A DNA stretch of 64,000 nt from positions 5,675,001 through 5,739,000 of the forward strand of contig NZ_LT827010.1 of the NCBI RefSeq assembly GCF_900119315.1, written 5' to 3'. This DNA is from Actinoplanes sp. SE50/110 (GTDB lineage Bacteria > Actinomycetota > Actinomycetes > Mycobacteriales > Micromonosporaceae). Numbering within the stretch: the first letter of the stretch is position 1; each line of letters starts with the position of its first letter. This document shows positions 25,390 to 33,345 of this stretch, one piece after another. The translations under genes were made by a program, and so were the position numbers. The notes below the pieces were generated by a model. The model saw nothing but the letters and a program-made list of their open reading frames with translations, ran no database searches and was not told the origin of the DNA.

Positions 25390-26409
25390 TCACCGGAGCA
25401 ACCGGATCGCACCCGGGACTAGTTTCATGTCGAGCGGCAGCGGGCCGAGTCGCTCCCCGTCGGCGTATCCGACGATCCCTTCGGCGGCCACCCGCACGTG
25501 CCGGGCCCGCCGCTGATGCACCCGCGGATCGGTGACGTGCGTCCCCTGCCGCAGCCGCGGTGTGAGCCGGCTGAGCCCACCCCGCCCGAGTCCACCGGCC
25601 CAGATCACGTCGAGCAGCCCGTCCGACGGGTCGGCCGCCGGCACGATCCGCATCCCGCCCCCGTAGCTCGCCGTGTTCCCCACCGCCACGATCTCCGCGT
25701 CCCGATGCAGGGTCTCGCCGTCCAGCTCCAGCGTGTAGGCCCGGGCCCGGAGCCGCGCCAGCTCCAGCACGATCGCCAGGTCGTACCGTCGGGGCCCGCG
25801 CGGCCAGGCCATCCGGTTGGCCCGCTCGTTCACCAGCGCATCGAACCCGGCCGCCAGCACGGCGCAGAACCACCGCTGCCGCCCGACGGCATCCGCCGTC
25901 AGCACCGCATCGATCGACTGCGCACGGCCCGCTTCCAGGGCCGCGGATATCTCCCGCGCGGCTTCGATCGGATTGCCCGGTACGCCGACGGCACCCGCGA
26001 AGTCGTTCCCGGTGCCCGCCGCGACCACTCCGAACCCCACCCGCCGCGCCGCGGCCCCCGCGGCAACCAGCCCGGAATCCACGGCCCCCGCAGCAGCCGC
26101 CCCGAAATTCGCGGATCCCCAGGACTGCGCGCCGGGCGGCGCCGACTCCCCCACTCGCGGCCCACCACCCGCCACGGCCTGGAGCGCCCGGTGCACGGTC
26201 CCGTCCCCGCCCACCGCGACCAGCGCCACCGCGCCCTCGGCCACCGCCTGATGACAGGCCCGTTCCGCGCCGGCCCCGCTGTCCGCATCCAGCAGTCGCA
26301 CGGCATGCCCCGCGCCGCCGAGCGCCTGCAACACCCCCGGAAGCAGACCGCGGTGCCGACCCCGCCCCGCCCGGGCGTTCGCCAGCACCGCGATGAAGTC
26401 GCTCGTCAC
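25390..26409 (-). CDS. Diacylglycerol/sphingosine-kinase-family lipid kinase (DagK/YegS-like)
   Basis: 339 residues. The nucleotide site shows VAVGGDGTVHRAL (about residue 59) and the family motif GVVAAGTGNDFAGAVGVP. The C-terminal beta sandwich carries GGGMRIVPAADPSDGLLDV and a final YADGERLGPLPLDMKLVP. It phosphorylates a lipid alcohol, probably diacylglycerol, at the inner membrane face. An Ala/Gly/Pro-rich insert lies between the two motifs. The long frame upstream of 26409 is repeat DNA; coding starts at the GTG (MTSDFIAVLANA) eight bases after TAGCCT. A lipid kinase next to helY and tatC is also seen in other actinobacteria. Confidence 0.85.
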   Translation of the reverse strand: MTSDFIAVLANARAGRGRHRGLLPGVLQALGGAGHAVRLLDADSGAGAERACHQAVAEGAVALVAVGGDGTVHRALQAVAGGGPRVGESAPPGAQSWGSANFGAAAAGAVDSGLVAAGAAARRVGFGVVAAGTGNDFAGAVGVPGNPIEAAREISAALEAGRAQSIDAVLTADAVGRQRWFCAVLAAGFDALVNERANRMAWPRGPRRYDLAIVLELARLRARAYTLELDGETLHRDAEIVAVGNTASYGGGMRIVPAADPSDGLLDVIWAGGLGRGGLSRLTPRLRQGTHVTDPRVHQRRARHVRVAAEGIVGYADGERLGPLPLDMKLVPGAIRLLR

Positions 26410-26417
26410 AGCCGCCG

Positions 26418-26423
26418 AGGCTA
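26418..26423 (-). promoter_or_regulatory. -10 box (TAGCCT) of lipid kinase gene
   Basis: Eight bases before the GTG at 26409, consistent with a leaderless or near-leaderless transcript. Confidence 0.4.
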
Positions 26424-26440
26424 GCCCCCACCCCGACGCA

Positions 26441-26690
26441 CCGCACCCACCCCACAAACCTTGGGGCAGGCCGGCACCCACCCCACAAACCTTGGGGCAG
26501 GCCGCCCTCTGCCCCGCGAACCCCGCCAGGCCAGCACCCGCCCTGCGAACCTTGGCCAGGCCGACGTCCGCCCACAGACCCGCCAGGCCAGCACCCTCCC
26601 CGCCAACCTTGGCTAGGCCGACGTCCGCCCACAGACCCGCCAGGACAGCAGCCACCCCGCCAACTTTCGCCAGACCAACCCCCCATTCCC
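26441..26690. repeat. Degenerate 31-bp tandem repeats upstream of lipid kinase
   Basis: About eight copies of a roughly 31-bp unit. The two best (26441-26471, 26472-26502) share CACCCCACAAACCTTGGGGC. Later ones drift to GTCCGCCCACAGACCCGCC, which itself occurs twice 51 bp apart. No open reading frame of note; the stretch ends at a palindromic element. Confidence 0.75.
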
Positions 26691-26790
26691 GCGAATCGCC
26701 GCCGGTGAGTTGTCAGCCGTTTTCCCGCCGCCGCGCTCTTTGCGGCGACGAGAAAACGGCTGACAACTCACCGGTTACCAGGCGATTCGC
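26691..26790. repeat. 100-bp palindromic element between lipid kinase and tatC
   Basis: The outer arms are GCGAATCGCC and GGCGATTCGC, perfect complements. The inner arms at 26702-26724 and 26752-26774 are 23 bp each and perfect complements (starting CCGGTGAGTTGTCAGCC). Only one base on the left and six on the right separate outer from inner arms, and the 27-base centre itself holds CGCCGC/GCGGCG. Such a long hairpin, 27 bases after the tatC stop, can end tatC transcription, but it is far larger than a normal terminator and resembles a REP/MITE-type mobile repeat. Confidence 0.75.
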
Positions 26791-26816
26791 CGCGGAGCGA
26801 AGCGGAGCCAGCTAGC

Positions 26817-27776
26817 TCACGTCATGTCGTCGAAGCGCCGCTCGATGGAACGCGGGGCCTCCACGGGTGTCGGAGCGTCGACCGGGGTCGGGGCGGAGAT
26901 CGGGTCGGAGGCGCCGACCGGGACCCGCTCCTCGTCGAGAGCGGAGATCTCGTCGTCGGAGAGGCCTTCGTAGATCTCCTTGCCGCGGCCCTTGCGCCTG
27001 TCGTTGAGGATCGCCACGCCGACCGCGACGAAGTACAGCGCGCTGATGCAGGCGGCGAGCAGGGCCATGCCGAACGGGCCCGGGTCGGGCGTGGCGATCG
27101 CGGCGAACGCGAACGCCAGGAACACGACCGCACGCCACCAGCTGAGCAGGCGCTTGCCGGTGACCACGCCGGTGAAGTTCAGCATCAGCAGCAGGAGCGG
27201 GAACTCGAAGGCACAACCGAACAGCATCAGCATGTTCATCACGAAGCCGACGTACGACGTGACTTCGAGTTTGGTCGGCTGGCCGAGCACACCGGCCTTC
27301 ATGATGAAGGCCAGGCTGTGACCGATCACGAGGTACGCCATGATGACGCCGGCGGCGAACAGCGGCAGGGCCAGCGCGACGAACAGGTACGCCCACCTGC
27401 GCTCGTGCCGGTGCAGACCGGGGGCGACGAAGGCCCACAGCTGGTAGAGCCAGACGGGTGCGCCGAGGACCAGACCGAGCCAGAGTGAGATCTTCAGCCG
27501 AAGCATCAGCTGGTCGGTCACCGCGAGGGTGATGAACTCACAGCTGCCGGTCCGGTCGTTGATCGAGCTGGGCAGCGCGCAGTACGGCGCCTTCAGGATG
27601 TCGAAGGCCCACTGCGAGATGACGAAGCCGACGATCAGGCCGAGAACGATGCCGATCGAGGCGATGAACAGCCGGTTGCGCAGCTCGCGGACGTGCTCGA
27701 TGAGCGTCATCGAGCCGTCGGCGGCCTGCTCGAACTTGCTCGGCTTCTTGTTGCGACGCAGGGTCAGGGAAGCCAT
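26817..27776 (-). CDS. tatC: Twin-arginine translocase subunit TatC
   Basis: 319 residues with six membrane helices in the TatC pattern. It starts with MTLIEHVRELRNRLFIA, the conserved HxxELRxRL cytoplasmic motif that binds the twin-arginine signal, then helix 1 (IGIVLGLIVGFVIS). Next comes a periplasmic loop and the APVWLYQLWAFVAPGLHRHE segment typical of TatC. After about residue 255 a long acidic, Pro/Val-rich cytoplasmic tail is added (APTPVDAPTPVEAP). TatC receives folded precursors and works with TatA. Ten bases downstream of tatA, so the two are co-transcribed. Confidence 0.95.
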   Translation of the reverse strand: MASLTLRRNKKPSKFEQAADGSMTLIEHVRELRNRLFIASIGIVLGLIVGFVISQWAFDILKAPYCALPSSINDRTGSCEFITLAVTDQLMLRLKISLWLGLVLGAPVWLYQLWAFVAPGLHRHERRWAYLFVALALPLFAAGVIMAYLVIGHSLAFIMKAGVLGQPTKLEVTSYVGFVMNMLMLFGCAFEFPLLLLMLNFTGVVTGKRLLSWWRAVVFLAFAFAAIATPDPGPFGMALLAACISALYFVAVGVAILNDRRKGRGKEIYEGLSDDEISALDEERVPVGASDPISAPTPVDAPTPVEAPRSIERRFDDMT

Positions 27777-27786
27777 CGCGGGCGGA

Positions 27787-28185
27787 TCAGCGGTCGTTGG
27801 TGCGCTGCACCGGGTCGACGAACGGCTGGGCCGGCGGCTGCTGCGGCTGCTGGAAGCCCGGCTGCGGGTGCGGCTGGTAACCCGGCTGCGGCTGCTGGTA
27901 ACCCGGCTGGGGCTGCTGGTAGCCCGGCGGGGGCTGCTGCTGGTAACCCTGCTGCGGGTAGCCGCCCTGCACGTCACCCTGCAGCGGCTGGCGCGAGTAC
28001 TGCGCGTCGGCCTTCTCCGCCAGGTTGTCGTTGTTGTTCTCGTCGATGAGACCCTTGGTCTCCGCCTTCATGATCCGCAGCGAGCGCCCGAGGGAGCGCG
28101 CCGCGTCCGGCAGCCGCTTCGCGCCGAAGAGCAGCACGAGGACGACGACGAGCAAGATGAGGTGCCATGGCTTGAGGGCGCCCAT
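27787..28185 (-). CDS. tatA: Sec-independent translocase subunit TatA with extended Pro/Gln-rich tail
   Basis: 132 residues. The N-terminal membrane helix [20 protein letters not shown] and the amphipathic helix [18 protein letters not shown] are classic TatA and form the pore-lining oligomer. From residue 70 on, the tail is repetitive, with several copies of GYQQPQP and GYPQQ, unusually long for TatA and probably disordered. Located directly upstream of tatC, 137 bp downstream of a small membrane protein gene. Confidence 0.93.
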   Translation of the reverse strand: MGALKPWHLILLVVVLVLLFGAKRLPDAARSLGRSLRIMKAETKGLIDENNNDNLAEKADAQYSRQPLQGDVQGGYPQQGYQQQPPPGYQQPQPGYQQPQPGYQPHPQPGFQQPQQPPAQPFVDPVQRTNDR

Positions 28186-28321
28186 GGAGAGACTCCAGTC
28201 GGTCGGATCAGGTTGCGGGGTCCATCGTACGTGTCAATTCCGGCGATGTCGTAGGCCGGAACCCGCGAGATTCTTGCGCATTCGGTTGACATGCCGGACA
28301 ACGGGGCTCGAACGCCTCAGG

Positions 28322-28570
28322 TCAGTGGCCGGAACCGGCCTTGATCCGTTCCACGTGCTCCTGCGCCCGCTCGGCCCGCTGCTGCAGGCCCTGCAGGGTC
28401 TGCTCCAGCCGGGCCGCCCCGGCCTGCAGGCCCATCGCCTCGGCCTGCCGCCGCTGCAACCGCCCGGCCGCCCGGCGCAGCTCGGGCAGCCGGCCCAGCA
28501 GCCGCGCGGCGGTGACGACCAGGATGATCAACGCGATCGCACCCACGGCGATCCAGACCCACATCAGCAC
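28322..28570 (-). CDS. Small membrane-anchored coiled-coil protein
   Basis: 82 residues. One N-terminal membrane helix (VWIAVGAIALIILVVTAA) is followed by a helix rich in Arg, Glu, Gln and Leu with heptad spacing (LEQTLQGLQQRAERAQEHVE). No known family recognised. It lies nine bases downstream of pafC on the same strand and before tatA, so it belongs to the paf-tat operon. An anchored helical protein there might assist Tat assembly, but nothing in the sequence shows that. Confidence 0.7.
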   Translation of the reverse strand: MLMWVWIAVGAIALIILVVTAARLLGRLPELRRAAGRLQRRQAEAMGLQAGAARLEQTLQGLQQRAERAQEHVERIKAGSGH

Positions 28571-28579
28571 GGCGCCACC

Positions 28580-29566
28580 CTATCCGGCCGGGGCCCGGTC
28601 CGCCGCGAGTGAGTGCGGCGCGGCGTACTGGTCGAGGGCCTCGTGCGCGGCGTCACGGATCTGCTCGACCAGCTCGGGTGGGCCGACCACGGTGACGTCG
28701 GCGCGGCCGACCAGGAAGCGGCGGGCCCAGACCAGGTCGGTGACCCGCATCGTGACCAGCCACTCGCCGGGCTCCCGCTGCACCTGCTCGACCGGGTAGT
28801 ACTCGGTGATCCACCGGCCGCCGCGGCCCACCCGCAGGGTGACCAGGGGCAGCTCCGGGCCGGGCTGGAAGACGCCGTGCGTGACGTCGTGCGGGACCGC
28901 CTCGACCGGCGGCCGGGCCGGCTCGTCGAGCTCGGTGAACGCGTCGATCCGGTCGATCCGGAACATCCGGGTCGCCTCGGCCCGGCGGCACCAGGCCTCC
29001 AGGTAGGCGAAGGTGCCGACGGTCAGCATCCGCATCGGGTCGACGACCCGCTCGGTGGTCTCGTCGCGGGCCGCCGTGTAGTAGGTGAGCCGCAGCGCGT
29101 GCCCGGAGTCGACCGCGGCCCGGACCTTGGCGAGCTTCTCCTGGTTGGCCGGGAGTTTCACGGCGACCGGGGCGTCCGCCAGGTCACCGGCCGCGCTCTC
29201 GATCTTGGCGAGGGCGCGCTCGATCGCGTCCCGCGAGCCGATGCCCGGTGTCTCGGCAAGCATCCGCAGCGCCACCACCAGGGCGAGCGCCTCGTCCTGA
29301 TTGAGCCGCAGCGGCTTGTCGATGCCGGCGTCGTGGCTGATCGTCACCCGGTCGCCGTCGAACGCCATGTCGATCAGGTCGCCGGGGCCGTAACCGGGCA
29401 GCCCGCAGACCCAGAGCAGCTCCAGGTCCTCGCGCAGCTGCTTGGCGGTGACGCCCAGGTCGTCGGCGGCCTCGGCGATCAGGATGCCGGGGCGGGCCAG
29501 CAGGTAGGGCACCAGGTTGAGCAGGCGGCCGAGCCGGTCGGCGGACGGGGTGCGCGGGGCGGTCAT
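28580..29566 (-). CDS. pafC: PafC, WYL-domain transcriptional regulator
   Basis: 328 residues. The N-terminal winged-helix part (RLGRLLNLVPYLLARPGILI, VTAKQLREDLELLW) precedes the WYL domain with FAYLEAWCRRAEATRMFRIDRI, and a C-terminal WCX-like extension. With PafB it forms the activator of the LexA-independent DNA damage response in mycobacteria. The ATG at 29566 overlaps the pafB stop by four bases, so equal amounts of the two are made, consistent with a heterodimer. Confidence 0.92.
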   Translation of the reverse strand: MTAPRTPSADRLGRLLNLVPYLLARPGILIAEAADDLGVTAKQLREDLELLWVCGLPGYGPGDLIDMAFDGDRVTISHDAGIDKPLRLNQDEALALVVALRMLAETPGIGSRDAIERALAKIESAAGDLADAPVAVKLPANQEKLAKVRAAVDSGHALRLTYYTAARDETTERVVDPMRMLTVGTFAYLEAWCRRAEATRMFRIDRIDAFTELDEPARPPVEAVPHDVTHGVFQPGPELPLVTLRVGRGGRWITEYYPVEQVQREPGEWLVTMRVTDLVWARRFLVGRADVTVVGPPELVEQIRDAAHEALDQYAAPHSLAADRAPAG

Positions 29567-30558
29567 CGGGCGACCGCCGGGACGTCCCGGTCGTACCGGG
29601 TGGTGAGCTCCTTGAGCTGCTGGATGACCGCGTCCCGCAACTCCGGCGGGCCGTCCGCGCGGGCGTCCGGCCCGTACCCCGCGATCCGGGACGCGAGCCA
29701 GTCCGGATCGCCGTACGAAATAGTCAATCTGTCCCCGTCCGGACCGGGAGTGACCTCGCTGGCCAGCCGGCGCAGCCCGGCGGCCCGGCCGGGACGCACG
29801 GTGACGGTGGCGCGGCCGGTGCGCGCGATCGGCCCGGTGCTGTGGGCCACGTGGCTGATCAGGTCGGCGTCGGCGGGCGGGGTGAAGGCCTCCGGGCGGC
29901 CGACGGCGCGCACGTCGCCGACGATCCGGGACAGCCGGAAGCAGCGGGCGGCGTTGCGGTCCCGGTCGTGGCCCACCACGTACCACCGGCCGCGCCAGCA
30001 GACCACGCCCCACGGCTCCAGGCGCCGGACGCTGGGCTCGTCGACCGCGGGCACCCGGTATTTGAACTGGACCGCGCGGCGGGCCCGGGCGGCCGCGGTG
30101 AGCGGGCCGAACGCCGGGTCGACCGTGACCACCGGCTCGACGCCCAGGGTGGCCTGCGGGTCCACCTCGACCCCGGCGGCACGCAGCTTGGCCAGGCCGG
30201 ACGAGGCGGCGGCGGCCAGCCCGGCGTGCTGCCACAGCCGGGCGGCGATGCCGACCGCGGCGGCCTCGTCGGGTTCGAGCAGGATGTCGGGCAGCGCGTA
30301 CTCCCGCTGGGCGATCCGATATCCGGGCTCCTGGTCGAAGATGCTCGCGGTGCCGGTCTCCAGCGGCACGCCCAGCTCGCGCAACTCGGCCTTGTCCCGC
30401 TCGAACTTGCGCTGGAAGGCTTCGTGGTCCCGGGGATCCGAGGGGTCGTGCTCGTAACCGGGCACGGTCAGGGCGATCTGCGCGGCGGTCAGGAACCGTC
30501 GCGTGGACAGCAGGCAGATCACCAGGTTCACCAGGCGCTCGGTTCGAGTGCGCGACAC
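29563..30558 (-). CDS. pafB: PafB, WYL-domain transcriptional regulator
   Basis: 331 residues. The N-terminal helix-turn-helix (RTERLVNLVICLLSTRRFLT, then FQRKFERDKAELRELGVPLE) is followed by a WYL domain containing VCWRGRWYVVGHDRDRNAAR and FRLSRIVGDV, and a C-terminal WCX segment. PafB acts with PafC on DNA-damage promoters, probably sensing single-stranded DNA. The GTG at 30558 was chosen because TAGGTT lies exactly seven bases upstream, pointing to a leaderless mRNA; earlier in-frame starts read through the divergent promoter of the CDF gene. Here pafB is separated from pafA by about 10 kb. Confidence 0.92.
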   Translation of the reverse strand: MSRTRTERLVNLVICLLSTRRFLTAAQIALTVPGYEHDPSDPRDHEAFQRKFERDKAELRELGVPLETGTASIFDQEPGYRIAQREYALPDILLEPDEAAAVGIAARLWQHAGLAAAASSGLAKLRAAGVEVDPQATLGVEPVVTVDPAFGPLTAAARARRAVQFKYRVPAVDEPSVRRLEPWGVVCWRGRWYVVGHDRDRNAARCFRLSRIVGDVRAVGRPEAFTPPADADLISHVAHSTGPIARTGRATVTVRPGRAAGLRRLASEVTPGPDGDRLTISYGDPDWLASRIAGYGPDARADGPPELRDAVIQQLKELTTRYDRDVPAVAR

Positions 30559-30565
30559 GACAGGA

Positions 30566-30571
30566 AACCTA
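30566..30571 (-). promoter_or_regulatory. Leaderless-type -10 box (TAGGTT) of pafB
   Basis: Seven bases before the GTG at 30558 on the minus strand. No ribosome site follows. Confidence 0.5.
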
Positions 30572-30626
30572 GCAGCCCGGGTGTCCAGACCGTTAAACGC
30601 GAGCGGGGCGGGGAACCAAGGACGAC

Positions 30627-31634
30627 GTGACGATCGCACCCGAGCCCGAGACCGCACCGACCGGTCTGCCCGACAACGAGCCGCAGGCCGCGACCGAAAG
30701 CGTCGGGACGGTGCTGCTGGCGCTGCTGGCGAACCTGGTCATCGCGGTCGCCAAGCTGGTCGCCGGGCTGTTGTCCGGCTCGGCGGCGATGCTGTCCGAG
30801 GCGGCGCACTCGTTCGCCGACACGGTCACCGAGATCTTCCTCTACGTCGCGCTGCGCCGGGGCGGAAAACCGGCGGACGAGGAACACCCGTTCGGGTACG
30901 GCAAGGAGAGCTACGTCTGGGCGTTCATCGCCTCGCTGTTCACCTTCGTGGGCGGTGCCGGCTTCTCCATCTACCACGGGATCAGCACCATCGTCAGCGG
31001 CGCGGACGCCGGCGACTACCTGTGGTCGTACGTCGTGCTGGCGATCTCGTTCGTCGCCGAGGGATCCTCGTTCCTGAAGGCCCGCCGCCAGGTGCGCGAG
31101 CAGTCCCGCCGGTGGAACGTCAGCCCGCAGCGCTTCCTGCGGCTCACCTCGGACACCACGGTCAAGGCGGTCTTCTTCGAGGACGCGGCGGCCCTGATCG
31201 GGCTGCTGCTGGCCGCCGCCGGGCTGGCGCTGACCCAGCTCACCGGCAGTGAGGTGTGGGACGGGTCGGCCTCCGTGCTGATCGGCGCCCTGCTGCTGGT
31301 GGTCGCCTCGGTGCTGGCCCGGACCAACGTGTCGCTGCTGGTCGGGCGGGCGGTGCCGCGCCGGATGCACAACCAGATCGCGGCCGATCTGCGGTCCATC
31401 CCGGTGGTGACCGGCGTGCCGACGCTGTTCACCATGCAGATCGGGCCGGGCGACATCCTGGTCGCGGCGAAGGTCGACTTCGACGACGAGGTGCCGGGCC
31501 GGGACATCGAGGCCGCCTCGGACGAGGCCGAACGCCGGCTGCGCGACCGCTATCCGGAGATCCGGTACGTCTTCCTGGACCCCACCCGCGGCGTTCCGGG
31601 ACGCGACCACATCGACGGTGGCCTGGACCGATAG
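30627..31634 (+). CDS. Cation diffusion facilitator (CDF) metal transporter
   Basis: 335 residues. Membrane helices begin near residue 26. The CDF signature lies in helix 2, SEAAHSFADTVTEIFLY, where His and Asp form the metal site; the second half of the site would be in helix 5 (FFEDAAALIGLLLAAAG), which carries Glu-Asp instead of the usual HxxxD. The C-terminal cytoplasmic domain is the ferredoxin-like fold (ILVAAKVDFDDEVPGRDIEA). It exports divalent metal such as zinc, iron or manganese in exchange for protons. GTG start at 30627, divergent from pafB with 68 bp between them. Confidence 0.87.
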   Translation: MTIAPEPETAPTGLPDNEPQAATESVGTVLLALLANLVIAVAKLVAGLLSGSAAMLSEAAHSFADTVTEIFLYVALRRGGKPADEEHPFGYGKESYVWAFIASLFTFVGGAGFSIYHGISTIVSGADAGDYLWSYVVLAISFVAEGSSFLKARRQVREQSRRWNVSPQRFLRLTSDTTVKAVFFEDAAALIGLLLAAAGLALTQLTGSEVWDGSASVLIGALLLVVASVLARTNVSLLVGRAVPRRMHNQIAADLRSIPVVTGVPTLFTMQIGPGDILVAAKVDFDDEVPGRDIEAASDEAERRLRDRYPEIRYVFLDPTRGVPGRDHIDGGLDR

Positions 31635-31637
31635 GGT
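31632..31637 (+). promoter_or_regulatory. -10 box (TAGGGT) of DUF3866-like gene
   Basis: Eight bases before the ATG at 31646, overlapping the CDF stop codon. Consistent with a short or absent leader. Confidence 0.35.
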
Positions 31638-31645
31638 TCCGGCTC

Positions 31646-32725
31646 ATGGTGCGCTGGCGGTCCGGAACGGTGTCCTCGGTGCGGCGACGCTGGCGCGGCG
31701 CCATCGAGCTGGACGTGCTGTGCGACGGCGGCGGCGTGCGCGCGCTGGCCTACCCGGAGCTGGTCGGCTCGCCGGAGCCCGGCGACCGGGTGCTGCTCAA
31801 CGTCGGCGCGCTGGTGATGGGCCTGGGCACCGGGGGGTACGCGCTGGTCGTCGCGCTGCCCGACCGGTTGCCCGCGGACCCGGCCGACGACGGCACCACC
31901 CGCGACGCGGGTCACCTGGTGAAGGCGCGGTACACGCCGCTGCAGCCGATCCTGCTCGGGGTCGACGAGGAGGCCTCCCCGCACCGGGCGGTGCTGGCAG
32001 CCGCCGAGTCGCTCGAGGCGATGCCGGTGGTCACCGCCGACCTGCACTCCGCGCTGCCGGCGATCCTGGCCGGGGTCCGCGCGGACCGGCCGGACGCCCG
32101 GGTGGCGTACGTGATGACCGACGGCGGCGCGCTGCCCGCGTGGTTCTCCCGGACCCTGGACGGGCTCACCGGGCACCTGGCCGGGACGGTGACGACCGGA
32201 CAGGCCTTCGGCGGCGACCTGGAGGCGAGCACCGTGCACACCGGGCTGCTGGCCGCCCGGCACGTGCTGCGCGCCGACGTGACCGTCGTCGCGCAGGGCC
32301 CGGGCAACCTGGGTACCGGCACCACCTGGGGGTTCTCCGGGGTGGCGCTGGGCGAGGCGGTCAACGCGATCGGTGTGCTCGGCGGGCGGCCGGTCGGGTC
32401 GCTGCGGATCTCCGACGGCGACGGGCGGGAACGGCACCGCGGGGTGTCCCATCACAGTCTCACGGCGTACGGGAAAGTCGCCCTGATCCGAGCGGACCTG
32501 CCGGTGCCCGAGGGTCTGCCGGCGGCCCTGGCCGCCTCGATCGCGCCGCTCGCCGAGCGGCACCGGATCGTCGAGGTGCCCACCGGCGGCCTGGACGCGG
32601 CGCTGCGGGCGTCGCCGGTGCCGCTGTCGACGATGGGCCGCGGGCTGGACCGGGACCACGCGTACTTCCTGGCCGCCGCCGCGGCCGGCCGGCACGCCGC
32701 CGCCCTGCTCGGCGCCGATCAGTAG
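31646..32725 (+). CDS. DUF3866-family protein
   Basis: 359 residues, cytoplasmic, conserved in actinobacteria and of unknown role. It opens with a beta-rich part (IELDVLCDGG, GDRVLLNVGALVMGLGTGGYALVV). Later features are ARYTPLQPILLGVDEEASPH, VAYVMTDGGALPAWFSRTLD, TVVAQGPGNLGTGTTWGFSG and RGVSHHSLTAYGKVALIRA. The glycine-rich loop and the paired His in VSHHS look like a ligand or catalytic site, but no reaction is known to me. Eleven bases after the CDF gene and possibly co-transcribed. Its 3' end overlaps the last gene of the SipW-substrate operon by seven bases. Confidence 0.75.
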   Translation: MVRWRSGTVSSVRRRWRGAIELDVLCDGGGVRALAYPELVGSPEPGDRVLLNVGALVMGLGTGGYALVVALPDRLPADPADDGTTRDAGHLVKARYTPLQPILLGVDEEASPHRAVLAAAESLEAMPVVTADLHSALPAILAGVRADRPDARVAYVMTDGGALPAWFSRTLDGLTGHLAGTVTTGQAFGGDLEASTVHTGLLAARHVLRADVTVVAQGPGNLGTGTTWGFSGVALGEAVNAIGVLGGRPVGSLRISDGDGRERHRGVSHHSLTAYGKVALIRADLPVPEGLPAALAASIAPLAERHRIVEVPTGGLDAALRASPVPLSTMGRGLDRDHAYFLAAAAAGRHAAALLGADQ

Positions 32726-33345
32726 GGCTGCGCCTCCCAGACGAACCGGAAGTCGGCGCTGGTGCCGGAGGTGGCGGCCAGCGCGTTGGACGGCAGCAGC
32801 CAGGTCACCCGGTACCACAGCTGGGCGGCCGTGGCCGTCGTCCACTCCCCCGGTGCGCTGGTCCCCCAGGTGATCGGCAGGCCGCTGACCTTGGCGGTGC
32901 TGGCCGTGCCCGTCCCGTACACGAAGGTGCCGTTGGCGGTGAAGCCCGCGCACGCCGCGTTCGTCGCCCCGGTGCCCTCGTCGATGACCATCTCCAGCGC
33001 CGCGGACAGGGCGTCCGCGTTGTCGTCGATCCGCATCCGGATGTGCGCCGGCGCAGCGGTCTGGTAATCGACCATGATGCACGCCTGCCCGCCGGTGCGG
33101 GTGCTGCTGGGCGCGAAGCCGGCCAGCGTGATCGAGCTCGCCGTGGCGTCCGGCACCGCGACCGGCACGGTGAACGGCGCCGTCGCCACCTGGCTGTTGG
33201 TCAGCGTCACGCTGACCGCGGTCCAGGTGTTGTTCGGCGTCGAGGTGGTCGCGCTGTAGGCCGATGTCGACGACCGCCAGACCAGCACCGAGCCCAGCAG
33301 GATGCTCAGCGGCACCGCCAGGCCGGCGATCCGCCGCCGCCTCAC
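32719..33345 (-). CDS. Exported TasA/camelysin-like protein, paralogue 2 (predicted SipW-type substrate)
   Basis: 208 residues from a GTG that overlaps the LamG gene stop (GTGA). Basic start RRRR, then a hydrophobic signal (GLAVPLSILLGSVLVW), then SAYSATTSTPNNTWTAVSV, which resembles the post-cleavage motif of SipW substrates (AYFSDTxTxxxNTFxAGT). The body is a Ser/Thr/Ala-rich beta protein with one pair of cysteines (ACIMV and NAACAGF). It ends ADFRFVWEAQPY. About 85% identical by eye to the protein at 36324-36983, so the pair arose by duplication. Probably a surface or fibre subunit; no enzyme motif is seen. Confidence 0.8.
   Translation of the reverse strand: MRRRRIAGLAVPLSILLGSVLVWRSSTSAYSATTSTPNNTWTAVSVTLTNSQVATAPFTVPVAVPDATASSITLAGFAPSSTRTGGQACIMVDYQTAAPAHIRMRIDDNADALSAALEMVIDEGTGATNAACAGFTANGTFVYGTGTASTAKVSGLPITWGTSAPGEWTTATAAQLWYRVTWLLPSNALAATSGTSADFRFVWEAQPY

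Noticed and set aside
26691-26790. Simple intrinsic terminator of tatC
   Set aside because: It may act as one, but the outer arm pair and total length go well beyond the other terminators here, so it is kept as a repeat element.
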